Position numbers and translations under genes: made by a program
Origin: Apus apus
Lineage: Eukaryota > Chordata > Aves > Apodiformes > Apodidae
DNA length: 64,000 nt
Assembly: GCF_020740795.1 (NCBI RefSeq)
Contig: NC_067286.1
Location: forward strand, 491,990 to 555,989
Reading direction: 5' to 3'
Shown: piece by piece, positions 21,846-34,900 of the stretch
Numbering within the stretch: position 1 is the first letter of the stretch
How the letters are laid out: every line of letters begins with the position of its first letter
Notes under the pieces: model-generated
Databases searched by the model: none
What the model was told of the DNA's origin: nothing
The model's input: the letters and a program-made list of their open reading frames with translations, nothing else

Positions 21846-22001
21846 GCACCAGATTTTGGGGGCTTCAAACTGCTCCCCAGCTGTGTCTTCCAGCATCCGG
21901 GGTCTGGGGACCCAGTGAACAACAGGCCATGCTACTCAAAGCTGAGGCAAAGTACCTCACTTTCCTCCTCACCCCCGAACACTGTGTTTCCCCCTACATC
22001 C

Positions 22002-22007
22002 AATAAA
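22002..22007 (+). terminator. Polyadenylation signal AATAAA
   Basis: Canonical hexamer about 155 bases after the end of the right degenerate RING frame. It could end a transcript of that copy, if one exists. Confidence 0.35.
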
Positions 22008-22029
22008 GGACAGAGATTCTCCTTAACCC

Positions 22030-22320
22030 TCCATTTGTTGTCAGTCTATTTAGGGAAGCATTTCCTGTTATCTTTGACAGCTGCAGAGCCAGATTAATTT
22101 CAAGCTTGGGCTTTGGCCCTTCTGATTCCCTGCACAGCCTCACGACATCTTTGAAGTCATTCTGAGTAGCCTGCCATTTTTTCCAAAGGCCATAAACTGT
22201 CCTTTTTCCTCTGAGTTGCCAGCAGATTTCTTTCTTCAGCCAGGCGGGTCTTCTTCCCAGCCAGCTCATCTTGCAGCACAGGGGGCAGCCTGCTCCTGTG
22301 CCTGCAGCACTTCCATCGTG
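22030..22320 (-). mobile_element. CR1 LINE ORF2 remnant
   Basis: On the minus strand, several frames joined by indels spell the CR1 ORF2 region between endonuclease and reverse transcriptase. They include an EVLQAQEQAAPC stretch, a GKK/RRPAWL stretch, and then VYGLWKKWQATQNDFKDVV and RLCRE. These are characteristic of avian CR1 proteins. Frameshifts show it is dead. Weaker similarity may extend towards 22,600. Confidence 0.65.
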
Positions 22321-22755
22321 AGGAGCGGCCAGCCCTCCTGGCCTCCTGCAGGGCAGCCTCCCGAGGGACGGTGACCAGCCTGTGGAACGGGACAAAGTCT
22401 GCCAGCCCAAAGGGCCAGCGCTGCTGATCCTCCTCCGAGAACAGAGAGCTCTGTCCCTTCGTGGTCGCTGTGCCCATGGCCTCTGACCATCCCACCCCTG
22501 TTCTCGAGGAACCCCCGGCCCTGACCCCTCCGGACCGTGCTGTTTCCAGCAGACATCTGGGACGTTGCAAGTCCCCGATGAGGACCAGGGCACCGATCAA
22601 GACACTCGTCCAAAGAATATTTTACTACTCTCTTCTTGGGGAGGGGCCTCGCCAGCTGCCTCCTCAGGAAAGGCCACCTGAGGGACCCCGGCCTGCCCCC
22701 GGGCCCGGGGCCCGCTCACGCTTTGCTCTGGGGCTCCCCATCCCCACCCAGCCGC

Positions 22756-22960
22756 CAACATGGCGGCCCCGCGGCGGCGCAAAGCCCGACGGGAGTTGTA
22801 GTCCCTGCGCCGCCCCGCCCCGCCCGCAGCAGCGCCCGGGAAACTACAGCTCCCAGCGCGCCCCGCGGGGGCGGGGGCCGGGCCCTGCGGCGGGGGTCGC
22901 GGTGCGGCCTGGGGTGTGTAGTCGAGGGGCCGCGGGGCCTGCAGCGCCCGGCGGGGCCGG
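22756..22960 (+). promoter_or_regulatory. CpG-island promoter of DNAJC17 with YY1-type and paired ACTACA/TCCC motifs
   Basis: A very GC-rich TATA-less region just before the start codon. It holds CCAACATGGCGGC (22,755-22,767), a typical YY1 site, and two copies of the vertebrate promoter motif ACTAYRNNNCCCR linked to ZNF143/THAP11. One is reversed (GGGAGTTGTAGT, 22,791-22,802) and one forward (ACTACAGCTCCCAGCGCG, 22,843-22,860). The divergent pair suits a bidirectional promoter. Factor binding is inferred from motifs only. Confidence 0.6.
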
Positions 22961-22980
22961 GGGAGCCGCCCGGCGCCGGG

Positions 22981-25900
22981 ATGGCCGTCGATAAAGAGCT
23001 GCTGGAGCTGGACCTGTACGGCCTGCTGGGGGTCGGCGAGAAGGCTTCGGAAAAGGAGGTCAGGGCGGCGGGCCGGGCGGGGGCGGCCCGGGGGGCCAGG
23101 GCCGGCCTGGGGGGCAGGGGAGGCCCGGGGGGCAGGGAGGCCCGGGCCTCGCCGCTGTCCCGGTGCGCGGCCGCTGCAGGCGCTGCTCGCTGGGGCCGCG
23201 CGGCGATGGGGCTGCTGCGGTGCCGGCCGGTGCGGCGGGGGCAAGCCGGGCTGTTCCGGGCTGGCTGCGCTCCCCTCCGGCCTGTGGGGCGAGGCCCGGC
23301 TTTGGAGAGGGCAGGGGTCGGCTGGGGAGAACTGCCCGGCTGGGGAGAACTGCCCGGCTGGGCTCGGACCGTGTTTCTCTGCCGCGGTTTGTTAACGTGC
23401 TGGCAGCAGGGAAGCTGCTCCTGCGTTTACCAAAACCCCCGTCGTTTAGAGGCCGGCCTAGGTGTTGTCACAGGTTCCCCGAACTCGCCTGGTTAATTTT
23501 GTGGGTGTGGAATGCCCTGCTTCTCTTTTTTCTTTCATTTAGTTGGTAAGCTAAATCTTAACGCAAGATTTGAGCAGCTGAGCTGGGAAGGTGAGCTTTT
23601 GAAGGGCTTGGAGTAAAACTGTTAGGAACTGAGCAAAGTAAGACTTGAAATCTTTTATTTTCCTGCTTGGACTTTGGTTGTTTGGGTTTGGTTTTGCTTT
23701 GCTTTTTCTCTAGCAATAAAGAGCAGTAGCAGGACAGGAGAGTAAAGCTTGGAAGCTGCGGTCTGGGCATAACCAGGACCTGTGTCTGAGGCTGCCTGGA
23801 AATTCCCTGCCTATGAAGCACAAAATCCTGCTGTCCGGGAGGAGGCCGAGCTCTCTCCTGACTGCAGCTTTGCTCGGGCAGGAGCTGGGACCAGCCCCTC
23901 AGGCTGTAGCTGCACATTTCCCTTCCCAGAGCCGTGTCCACCAGGTGGAGCCGAGGCACCGCTCCCGACACTCGTGTTGGCAGAGCCCTGCCTGGCGCTG
24001 CAGCAGAGCAGCTTCCCTTCCTTCCCTTGCAAGCAGAGCTTTCCCTGGAGAGGGCAGCTCGGCTAGTTAGGAGTGACCGAGCTCAGAAAGCTGTCGGTCT
24101 TTCGTAGAAGTGCAGACGAGATTAAACAGTCTTTGGTCAACATTTCTTCACCTCGCTGAGCTCGGCTGTTGCACAGTTAATGGAGCTTTTCTCTGTCCCA
24201 AAGTTACAGCTGCAAAAGCACAATATTCCTCTGGCTAGAAAACTGCCAGGGCAGAACCAGCCCTGGCTGTGAAGATAGGGAGGTTTGACTGCTGAAACAC
24301 AGTGCACCTGGGAGTAAAACTACTGACTGTGAAAGGCAGAGGGAGTGAAAAGGACAGGTTGCTGTGTGGAGGCTGAGGAGGGAGCTTTTCTTGCTGTCAC
24401 AGGGGCTGTTTGCCTCTCCAGCTGAGGTGAGTCATGGAGCTGGTGGCCCTGGGGGCACAACTAATCATGTCATGAATGCTGGTTCAGCCCCAGCCCTCTA
24501 CTTAGGATGGGGAGGAGTGGTTTAAGTTAAACAAAAAGAAACACAAAAACAACAAAAGAAACCCTCTGAGTAGTAATTTCTTGTTTGGGCAGCTTTGGGG
24601 TTGTTTTTGTGGGGTTTTTTTCCAAGTTGTTTTTCTCCACACGGACTAAGAAGCACCAAGCAGTAAATGTCACCTCTGGCTCTGCAGGTTAAGAAAGCAT
24701 ACAGGCAGAAGGCCCTGACATGTCACCCAGACAAGAACCCGGACAAACCCCGAGCAGGTGAGATGGGGCTGTGCAGACACAGGCAGCTGGGGGTGTTTGT
24801 TTTCACCCGTGCAGGTTCCTGCAAGTGGCTCTGCTTGCCTTCAGGTCTGTCTCTGCGTGGGATCAGGGGCATGCCTGGGGGTGTGGCAGGGAAAGTACAG
24901 GTGTGCAGGACTAGGACTTACTTTTGTCACTGTTGGAGAGCTCTGATTATCAAGGCTGAATATTTACATGTTTGTTTTAGTAACATGGGTGCTGAAATTT
25001 TACTTGCACCACTCAGGATCCCAGGCTTCTGGCCACGCTGTCCCCAGCGTTTACTGGCTGGTCACTACTTCAGTTCATACCTTTAACAGTCAAACCTTCA
25101 ATAACAAACTTAGAGATGGTATTATCTGCAGGCAGTGCCCATCTCAGTCTGTTGGAGACAAGGCCCTGACTCTGTGGAACTCTAATTGTTCATGTTTTCA
25201 TCATGTCTGTTACAATGGAATGGTCCCAGTTTTTGTTTCTTAATTTGCCCTGAAGATAACATGACAAACGTTGTTCTTTGAGATGATCCTGCCTCTAGGG
25301 TGGCTTACAAATGCTTTGGGAAGATTATTCTTCTTTCTGATGTTCTGCAGACCTCTTCCTCAAGGGATTGTCTTTCCTCATTGCTCTTCAGGCCACTAAC
25401 TTGGTTTTCTCCTTATTCCCAGCGGAAGTTTTCCACCAGCTGTCCCAGGCCTTGGCCGTGCTGACAGATGCAGCAGCCAGGGTAAGGATGCCTGTCCCAC
25501 GGGGGGTGGGGAGCCTGTGGGGTTACTCCTTACAGGCTGGAGAAGAGCTGGAGACTGTTGCTGTCTGTCCTGCTCTCTTCTCTGGTTCAGGAATGCAAGT
25601 CTCATCTGTTATTCCCTGTAGTTCTCTGTGAGATCAAATAATAGGGGCCAGATAAGAACCTGGACAAATGTTCTTGTTCTGATGTGATGTGCTGGGAGTA
25701 GCTCTGTCCAATTGCTGCAAGGGGGAGATACTGTCTTTAATAATGTGTTGGACTGGGGCATATCCTGTTGAAAAAATCAATGATAAGCAGCACTGGCTGA
25801 GGGACATATTAAATTCCCATGACAACAGGGCCTTTGCAGTTCCCTTGAAGCCAAGGTCTGGCCAATAAATAATACCCAGATGTAATTGCTGAGGCTCAGA

Positions 25901-28900
25901 GCCGTTCTTTCCATGGGGCACAAGGGGCATGTGAACAGCAAAGCTGGAGCACAGTCCCCATCTCTGTTCTCTGGCTGCAGGAGCTCTGCAAGCTGCCCCG
26001 TGCAGCTCGGACTCTTTCCTTGCTGTGAGGAGGCACTTGGGTGCCTGCTGCTCAAGGCCTGGAAGTCATCTGGGCACCTGAAGGGAAGGAATTAAAACAA
26101 AGTAAAATGAGAAGTAACTCTACCCAAATAAACTCAGTAGAGAAGGCACATTGCAGTTTGGGATGATCAGATTTAAACACATTCATTAGCTCTCCTCTTT
26201 GCAAACACTGGCAAAGATTGCAATCTCCCCCCCTCCCCCGAGGGGCAATTAAGATTTCAGCTCCAATCACTTTTTGGCTTCTACATTTTAAAAAGGAAAA
26301 AGCTTTTAGCAAACCCTTCCCATACAGGAAGGGAAAACACCAGCCTTTCTGGTTTGAAGGGCTTTCCTGTGCAGCTGCTCTACAGGTAATGTTGGAGCAT
26401 TTGTGCTGGTCTGTGCTTCACCTACTGCAGAAAGGTTCTGTGTGGGCTGAGGAGCATTGTCACCTGGTCTAAATGGGGAGCAGTGAAAATGCCAGTTTAC
26501 CCCCTTTCTGAAGTCTCTGTGATGCTAAATGAATGTTGATGTGTTGCTGCTGCTGACGAGTTCTGAGGCTCTTTGATCTAACATGTTAGTGTGGGTCAAA
26601 CATGTGTCTTGTGAATAAATCTTTAAAATAAAATAGACCTTTTTAATTGTATAACTTTGCTCTCAACCAAACCTGATCTGTTACCAATGCCCCTAAAGCT
26701 ACTTCTGGCATGTTCAGGAAACCAGAATGTTCTTCCCACCCCTGAAGATGGGTCAGACTTTCTCTCCAGCACACTCTGCAGTTACCCCTGGGCTTCCTCC
26801 CCCTTCCACGCTCCATCCGGATATCCTTGGGCCTCTTCTCATGTTCTCAGGACAACTCTGTTGGCTTCCACCACCTTTGGGAGGAATGCCAGCAGAAAGC
26901 AGAAGATGCTCCACCTCTGCTTGCAGTGTTTCAGTGTCTGATCTCCCCTTTACTCCCTGCTTTCCATGTCATCTGCTCCGCGCGGTGTCGCCTTCCTGCG
27001 CTGGGTGTCGGGCAGGCGGCGTACGACAAGGTGAGGAGGGCCAAGCAGCAGGCTGCTGAGAGGACACGGAGGCTGGATGAGAAGAGGAAGAAAGTAAAGC
27101 TTGGTAATGCAATCAAAACTTCACCTTCTCTGCCTCCCAGCTTTTGCCACCTGGGTGTTTGCATTGCCTCTACAGCTGGAGGTCACCACTTGTCCATCCG
27201 CTGCCCGTTGGCCATGGCTGGGGTTGCCCAGTGCAGGGCAGTACCCAGCTGGAACCTCCTGCAGCCATGGCTGGGGCTGGTCCTGCTCGGGGAGGGAGCT
27301 GGGGGTTTTGGTGACTGTTGAGAGTGCTGATACTTGGTGTGCCTGGGCAGAGCAGGGGCAGCAGAGCCATCAGGCTCTACTTTGAAATGGGCGTGGGTGT
27401 AGCCAAGTTTGTGATCTTCCCATCCACCTTTTTAGCAGCATCAGCAGTGAAAATTTGGATTGTTTTAATTGTGTTGCTTTCTCTGCAGATCTTGAAGCCA
27501 GAGAACGAGAAGCCCAGGCTCATGAGAGTGAAGAGGAGGAGATCAAGATAACAAGATCACTAGAACAAGAAGTAATTATAAATTCTTAATTTTTCTGCTT
27601 TTGAGAAGAATTGCTGAAAGTCTTCACAATCAGAATGGAAACCATGTGAGGAGCTGCAGCAAATGTTCAGCAGTCCTTCAGCCTGCTGGATTGGTGGGCT
27701 TTTGTAGCAGCCTGGCAAATCCTAGAATGCCAGGTTGGAAGGGACCCCAAGGATCATCTGGTCCAACCCCTCCAGGTACCACTACAGTTGATATGAGGTG
27801 GCTCAGCACCCTGTCAGGCTGAGACTTGAAACTGTCCAATGTGGGCAAATCTACCACTTCCCTTGGGAGATTATTCCAATGTTTGACTGTCCTCTTGGTG
27901 GAAAAATTTACCTCTTATGTCCAATTGGAATCTTCCCAGGAGCAACTTGTGCCCATGACCCCTTGTCTTTTCCATGGGACTCCTTGTAAACAGGGAGTCT
28001 CCATCTTCTTGGGAGCCACCCTTTATGTCAGTCCCAGGATTTTATTTTTTGCCTGCCCTTTTCCTTCTGCCCAGCAGACAACAGCAGCAGCTGCCTGGTA
28101 TGTGCTGCCTGGTGGGGACCGTCACTAGGAGCTTGGGGGGCACAGCTTGAGGAGCACTGAAGCTGTCACAGGGGCACTAGCAGGAGGATTGCCCAGGAGG
28201 TGTGCAGGACACAGGCTGCCCCTGGCAGCCTCCAGCCCTGGAGCTGTGCCCTCAGACCCTGCTGTCCTGCCTTGCTGCAGATCATTCGCCTGCGAGAAGA
28301 AGGCTCCCGCCAGCTGGAGGAGCAGCAGAGACTCATTCAAGAGCAGATCCGGCTTGAAAGGGAGCAGCATCTCCAAGGTGAGAGCAGATGAGCCTGGAGC
28401 CTCAGCCAAAGCTTTCAGGTGGGACTGCAGCTCTCCTGTAGGGGAGCTCCACACAGGTGCAGCCTCCTACCTTGGGCAGGTTGCCCTGGATGGGGGATCC
28501 TGATTAGCACCTTCTCCAGGATAGGTCAGAAGGCTGGGATTTCTGTGGGGCTGCTTTCTTACCCATGGCATGCTGCTCTGGAGCACAGTGCTGCTGCTCC
28601 TTCCCAATTCCTGTTCCAAAGCCCTGAACCTCCATGATCTGGGGTGGGGCCCCACAGTTAAGCTGGAGGGAGCCCAAATGCTGCTTGTCTGTCCCAGTGG
28701 AAGCAGCAGTGCTGCACATGCACCATGGGGAATGATTCAAGGTTGCAAAAAATAAGTGTTGTCACTGGGTTACTGCTCTGTATCCCCTTGGAGGTTTTCA
28801 CTCCTTGTCATTCAAAGGACACTTCATGCTGGGAATCAAGTGTTGTTTAGTCTGTGGTTGCTGAAGCTTTTCTTTCTGGAACTTGAGTCTTGTGTTCCTT

Positions 28901-31900
28901 GGGCATACACAGACTTCATCCCAGCTTTGAACAAAGACCAGCAACAAATCTGCCAGGAAATACTGATTTAATGAGTTAAAAAGATTAAGAATAACACCAG
29001 AGGTCTAAATGTAGAAGCTCTTTTGTTTGTCATCAGGGTTTTCCTGTGATTCATTCAGCCCACTCTGGCCTTTCTTACCTTAATTTCCCATATCGGGAAT
29101 TGAGGATGTTGAGCAGTTGCCCATCATTGTAAAGTACTTAGTTGCAGGGCCTGATTAAATTCTTAGGTAATGCTAAACTGGTTTGTGTCTGCCTTTAATT
29201 TTTCCATGCTTATTTCCAGCAGCACAACCCTCTTGCAGGGAACAAAGCTGCAGAATCTGACAGGTCTCCTGCTTGTATTTTTACCCAGCTACTTCTAGCC
29301 TGGATCATGACAAAGTCTGTGCATCCAAGAAGGGGGCAATGCTGCTGTGCAGTGTTCAGTCAGTGCTGATGAGCCCAGGGACAGTGTTGCACAAGACTTC
29401 TGGGCCTGAATGGTCTGGTGGGAACCCAGGAGTGTTTGCTCTTCCCCTTTGTAGGTTCAGGGAGGAGGGGAAGTTCTTTAGTGAAGGAGTTTTCACCTGT
29501 GTCCTTGTCATCTCTTTTTCCTTTCCCCTCATTAGGTAATCAAGCAAGAAATGGGGCAGAAGACAGAATAACTCCCAAACTCAAGGTAAAACATCCTGAT
29601 AAAGCTGGATGTTGGTGAAAACCAAGAGAACATGATGCAGCTTTGGAAAGCAGAGGGGACAGTTCAGCTCTGCTGGGCTGGCATGTCCCTTTGTGCAGTA
29701 GGGTGACTTTCCTCTCTCTGGTGTGTGTCACACGTGGGAGCAGCTCCTGTTGCTGCCTTGAAAATACCTTTCCTCCCTCACCCTTTCCTCTGCTGCCTGC
29801 TCTAGGTTTCTGAGCCTGAGATTGCATTGCTTCTGCTTTAGGTACAGGGACACATCTGCTTATTGCCCTGCTGTGGCCATTATTAGGTTTTGAGGCACTA
29901 ACTTGAGGATTTCCATGTGCAGTGTTTCTCCTCTTCCCCAGGGGATTTGTTCCCTTTCCACATTCTGGTGTGGAAATCCCTGTTCTGGCAGTTCTGGAGT
30001 GTAGCTGTAAATAGCAAACTCAGCATTGGATGTGGCATCACCTGTTCAAAGGTACAAAATTAACTTGTCACCTTTATTTCCCAGCTCAAATGGAAATGCA
30101 GGAAGGAAGATGAGACCAGAGGGGGATACTCAGAAGATGTTCTGTTGAGGATCCTACAAAAGGTCCTGTCTGACACCTCCCTATTACTTGATCTTACCCT
30201 GCTCTAAATGGTGTAAGAAAGGACACTAAATTCTGGGAAGCTCCACATATACCAGAGTGGCTCATTCATTATTTTTTTCCCCCATTTCCAGCTTTCTCAT
30301 GCCATTTTCAGAGATGATCAGTATGATTCATGAGCTGTGAGCTGGCCCCCAGTTCCCACCCCTGTCTCATGCCCAGCAGGGACTCCTGCTGAAGCAGAGT
30401 GACTCCAAGCTCTTCCTCTGCCCTGGACAGAAGTCTGCCTGTTAAGGTGCACTTTTGCCTCCACTGAAAGCCCTGCACATCAGCTGCAGGGGAAGTTCAG
30501 AGGCAGGAATAGAGAAGCCTTTCATCTGATGAATCCCTGCATGTGGTCTTTATTTTCCTTCCATGCAAGTACCTCTTGTAGCTCTGACACTGAGCTGGGC
30601 CTTGCTGGAAGCAACGTTTGGAGCTCCATGCCTGCCCAGGATTATTTCCTGGAGGGGTGGGAATTATGACAGGTTGGGATCAGTGGAAGCATCATGTAAG
30701 ACAGAAAGGGTGATGGCTCAAGCCTTGTGTCTGTGAAAACACATGTTTTCACTGTGAAAACACATGTTTTCACTGCTTTCATTCCACAGGTGAACTTGAC
30801 TTCTCTCCTGGCCCTGTAATTAACTTCTCTCTCCCTTTGTCTGGCAGTATGGAGAGGTGCTCAATTTGATCATCTCCAGCAGGAAGACTGGGAGTGCAGT
30901 CGTGGAATTTGCGACCGTGAAGGCTGCTGTAAGTCTGGGGGGACCCCAGCTGTGTGACCCCAGCTGTGTGCAGTGGGGAAGGGACAGGAGGGGTGCTGCA
31001 GAAGGGGGGGGATGGCAGGCTGGGGGCCCTGAGACACTGCTGTGTCATTAAGGCAGTGGAGAAGGGTAATGAGAGTCTGGAGGCAGAGCTGCAGGAAGGG
31101 AGTGGCAGAGCTGGAGGCATCGACCCAGATCAGATCCTGCACATAAACAGGCTGTGCATGTGAAAGACTGAGGAGAGAGACACTGCTTCAAACAGCAGGC
31201 ACTGAGCCACTGAATCAGCCCTCACTGAAGGTGTGTGGCCCGTTGTGGAGATGGGCTTCAGGAGCTTTAGAGGCTATATCAGGCATTTGCAGTTTAAAAG
31301 AAATCAGAGTGTCTTGGCTCTCCGGGAGTTACAGCAATTCGTGTGGCTGTGGAAAGACAGCTCCTCAGTTCCCTTAGTTTCAGTAGTTCCTTCAGCTTAC
31401 ACTGCAAGAGTCAGTGCTCTTGGCACCTGTTCTTTCACTCGTGTCAAATAATCACAGAACCCCAGAACTGCCCAGGAGCTGTTGATGAAAGCCCTGGCAG
31501 GGACGTGTTCTGGCCATGCTTGGTGCAGGTCTGGACCTTCAAGGGTGCTTCTCATGGGGGGCAGCTGTGGGATCCCCCTTGTCTGTGCCCTGCTTGGCCT
31601 TGATGCTGGGCTGAGATGGAGAAACTCTTGTGATGGGTAGTGACCTGTGAGGGAGTGGGGTCTGAAGTTCAGACTGTGATGGAAAAATGTTTTCATTGGT
31701 AGGAGATGGCTGTGAAGAATGAAGTTGGCCTGATCAATAATCCTCTGAAGATTTCCTGGCTGGAGGGCCAGCCCCAGCATAGTCCCAGCACTGTCCCTTC
31801 TGATAGCACTGGTCAGCCCAGGACTTCACAGGTAAGGAGACAAAGGCTGCTGCTATTTAAATCTGTTTCTATAGCAACCTAAATTTAACTGTGTGCTCTG

Positions 31901-34900
31901 CATTTATGGTGAGATAAGTTGATGCCCAGCAGAGCTGAAAAGAAGCTTTTACTGGAAGGCCTGCCTTTCTGCTGAGCCTTTCTGTGCTGAAGCAGTCCCT
32001 TGTTGGAAGGACCTCTTGCCTGAGCAGCAGCATGCTGAGAACACAGGCTGTTTGGGTGACTTGACTCTTGACACACTCTCACTTTCTTTCTACCAAGTGA
32101 AAAACAAGGATGTTCTTTGCTCAGCCCGAAGCCTCTAATCCCATTCCTCTGGAATTGTTTCTAATATGCTTTGACTGTGGGAATCCTCTGGCTGAAATGG
32201 GTCTGTTGGGAGGCTTCTTTAGAGAGGCTTGGTTACTGAAGAGGATGAAATTTCAGTGCTGAAAGGAAACCTGTTTTCTTAGGGTCTCTTAGGAAGAGAA
32301 AGCAATATCAAAAGAAATACCCTTGTAGAGACCTTGCTGTGGTTTGGGTCCTTGTCACCAGTGTGGTTGCCCTGGGTGCAAGGTGTCTGTTAACTCTCAA
32401 ATGCTTCCTGTTTATTTCACCAGATAATCCCTCTGAAGCTCTTACTCCTGAGCAGCAAGTGTATTGCAGTCACAAAACACATGGAATGCAGTCACATCCA
32501 GTGGTTAGAACACAAACCAGTCTGGGGCTGGTTGTTGGCTCCTTGTTATCCCAGTTGGTCTCTGGAGTGGGAGCTGAATCCACTCCTGAGGCAGGGGAAC
32601 CACACTTTGCTGGGCAGCACAGAGTGTATCTTGTGCTCTGCCTGTCTGCTGGGCTGCTCAGTAATTCCTTGGCTGTGAAGTTGTGAAGGGACCCAAGATC
32701 CTTTGTGGGTTATTTGACTTCAAGCCCAGTGTGACACTTGTTCCCCTCTTCTTCCCTGTGCACAAAGATCAAAAAGCTGGAATTGCTGAGAGGACTCCAG
32801 CCTCCTGCTCTGCTGGTGCCCTCGGTCTGTGTCTGTCTCCACCACCCTGGTTTGTGCTCACGACCTAGATGTTGTCTCAGCTTGTGGGATTGTTTAGTAC
32901 ATTCACTCTCCTCACTTCTTGCTAACTACTTCATTTATAGCAGATGCATTTACACGTCAGAATGCCTTGTTGTTACCCTGGTTTTGTGTCTTTGGGATGC
33001 TTGTCTCTGCCCAGCCTGGCTGGAGCAGCACAGCTTCCCAGGACTCTCAGGAGAGGCAGGTACAGTGTGGTACCCAGGGGCCAGGCAGATCTCTGCAGGG
33101 TGCAGAGCCAGTGACAGCCCTGCAGGCTCACAGAGGTGGTCTGTGTTGGCAGGCTGACTGGGGAGGAAAGCAGAATCCAACCCAGTTTCAGTGTCCCTTG
33201 CCAGTGGGGAGTGAGACCTGGCTCTGAAGAGCTTGTTCATCCCTAAGGGTGCCATGGGAGCTTGGTAGTGGATTCTTGCCTCTGTGGGTTCAACAGCCTT
33301 GGCTTTTGACTGAGTTTGTCTTGGCCTATTTCCATGGCCAGGGCTTGGTGAGGAGCTGCAGCATCTGCCTGCTGTGAAGGATGAGGGTGGGGCTCAGGGG
33401 GGTCCTGCTGGGTGGTGCTGATTCACTGTCCAACACAGCCCGTGGATCCCACCTTGGCTCTCTGAGTGCTGAGAGGTTCTGGCCAGGGACTTGCCTCCCC
33501 TCCCAAGAATTGCACTGCTGGGGCTGGTCTGACCTCCTCAAATCCTGCTGCTGCTTCCACTAGGATGCTTCCAAAATTTGTAACAGCTCCCCTTGGCTGT
33601 ACTTCTCCAGTTGACTTACTCTTTGTCCTTAGCTCCTCAACTCTAGACTATGCAAAACAAGCTCTTCCAACCTGCCTCAACCTACTCCCTGCCTCATCCT
33701 TTCCTACCCAGTCTGGCTCCCCAGCCATCGGGACCCACATTCCTGCTTTCAAGCTGCACTCACCTCATTCTGATTCAAGCTGCCCTCGCTTCCCATTTGC
33801 TGTTCCCTCTGAGCTGCTCCTATTTTTGTCTGAATCCACCCCCAGGTTTGTTCCCACCCTGTGCAGTTGCAGCTCCTTCCAGCTCTGCCTCGGAAAGCAG
33901 CCGAGGACCCCCAGTTCTCATGGCAACACACTTGCTACTCATCCTGTCTGCTCCCTGCTGGGACAGTCAGCCCAGAGCTGGCACCAGAGCCCTCCAGGAA
34001 AGGGCAGCCACATACAAACTCGAGCAGGGGGCTTTGGAAGCAGGTCCCAGGTGCAAGCAAGGCTGGCCCTTGAGCAGTCGTGCAGTGAGGAGGTGGCACT
34101 TTGCAAGAATCTGCACAGTCTTGGTTGGCTTGTTTTCATCTACAGCCACAGGGATATTGTCCAGCAGTTCCTGGAGAGATGCTGGAGCCCAACGGGCGAG
34201 TTGTGCTTGAATTACAGAAGCTGTGGGTTGGCCAGTGTCACTGGAGGCTATTTGAGAGCAATGGCTTTGATTGCTGCAGCTCGGAGTGGTTGAGAGCACC
34301 CAGCAGCTGCACAGTGCTGCAAAGAGCACATTTTGCCACTACAGCAGCATGAAGCTCTTGCTTCTGGGGAGGTCTGCCTTGCACCTCCAGTAGTGGGATC
34401 TCCCTGCCAGTGCTCCTCAGGCTTTTTAAGCCATTCATTCAGCCATAAAGTGCTGAGAAAAGCCTTCTGCCTGGCACTCCTGCATCTTTTGTAAGCTCCT
34501 TTGAGGTTTCATAGACTGCTTTGTATTATCTGACTTTGATGTGAATCTAGTAGAGCAAGAACCATCTGTGCCTTCTGAAATGGCTCAGTGCCCTTTGCTG
34601 TAGCCACCTTCCAAAGCTTGTGGTTACCTGGGTGCATGGAGATTTTCTTTTTTAAGAACCCTAGTGTCTACCCTAGCTATGGAGAGGTAAGAACTGGTGG
34701 CTCAGTAGTTTCTGCAGTGTCCTGGTTGCCCCAGTACTGCCTAAAATGTTCTCAGCCTGGCAGAGCCCTTCCCACTGCCCAGCTCACAGGGTGAAGAACA
34801 GTTCAAGGCTGGGTCTTCACCTGAGCTGTAGGCACTCTTCTCCAGGGAAGGTGAAGTACCAGCAGCTCCAGCCTTCTCCCAGCCCAGGAGAGCAGAGCCA

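Noticed and set aside
22157-22600. Minus-strand frame as a first exon of ZFYVE19
   Set aside because: It lacks the cysteine pattern of the FYVE-type zinc finger, and its readable part matches CR1 ORF2.
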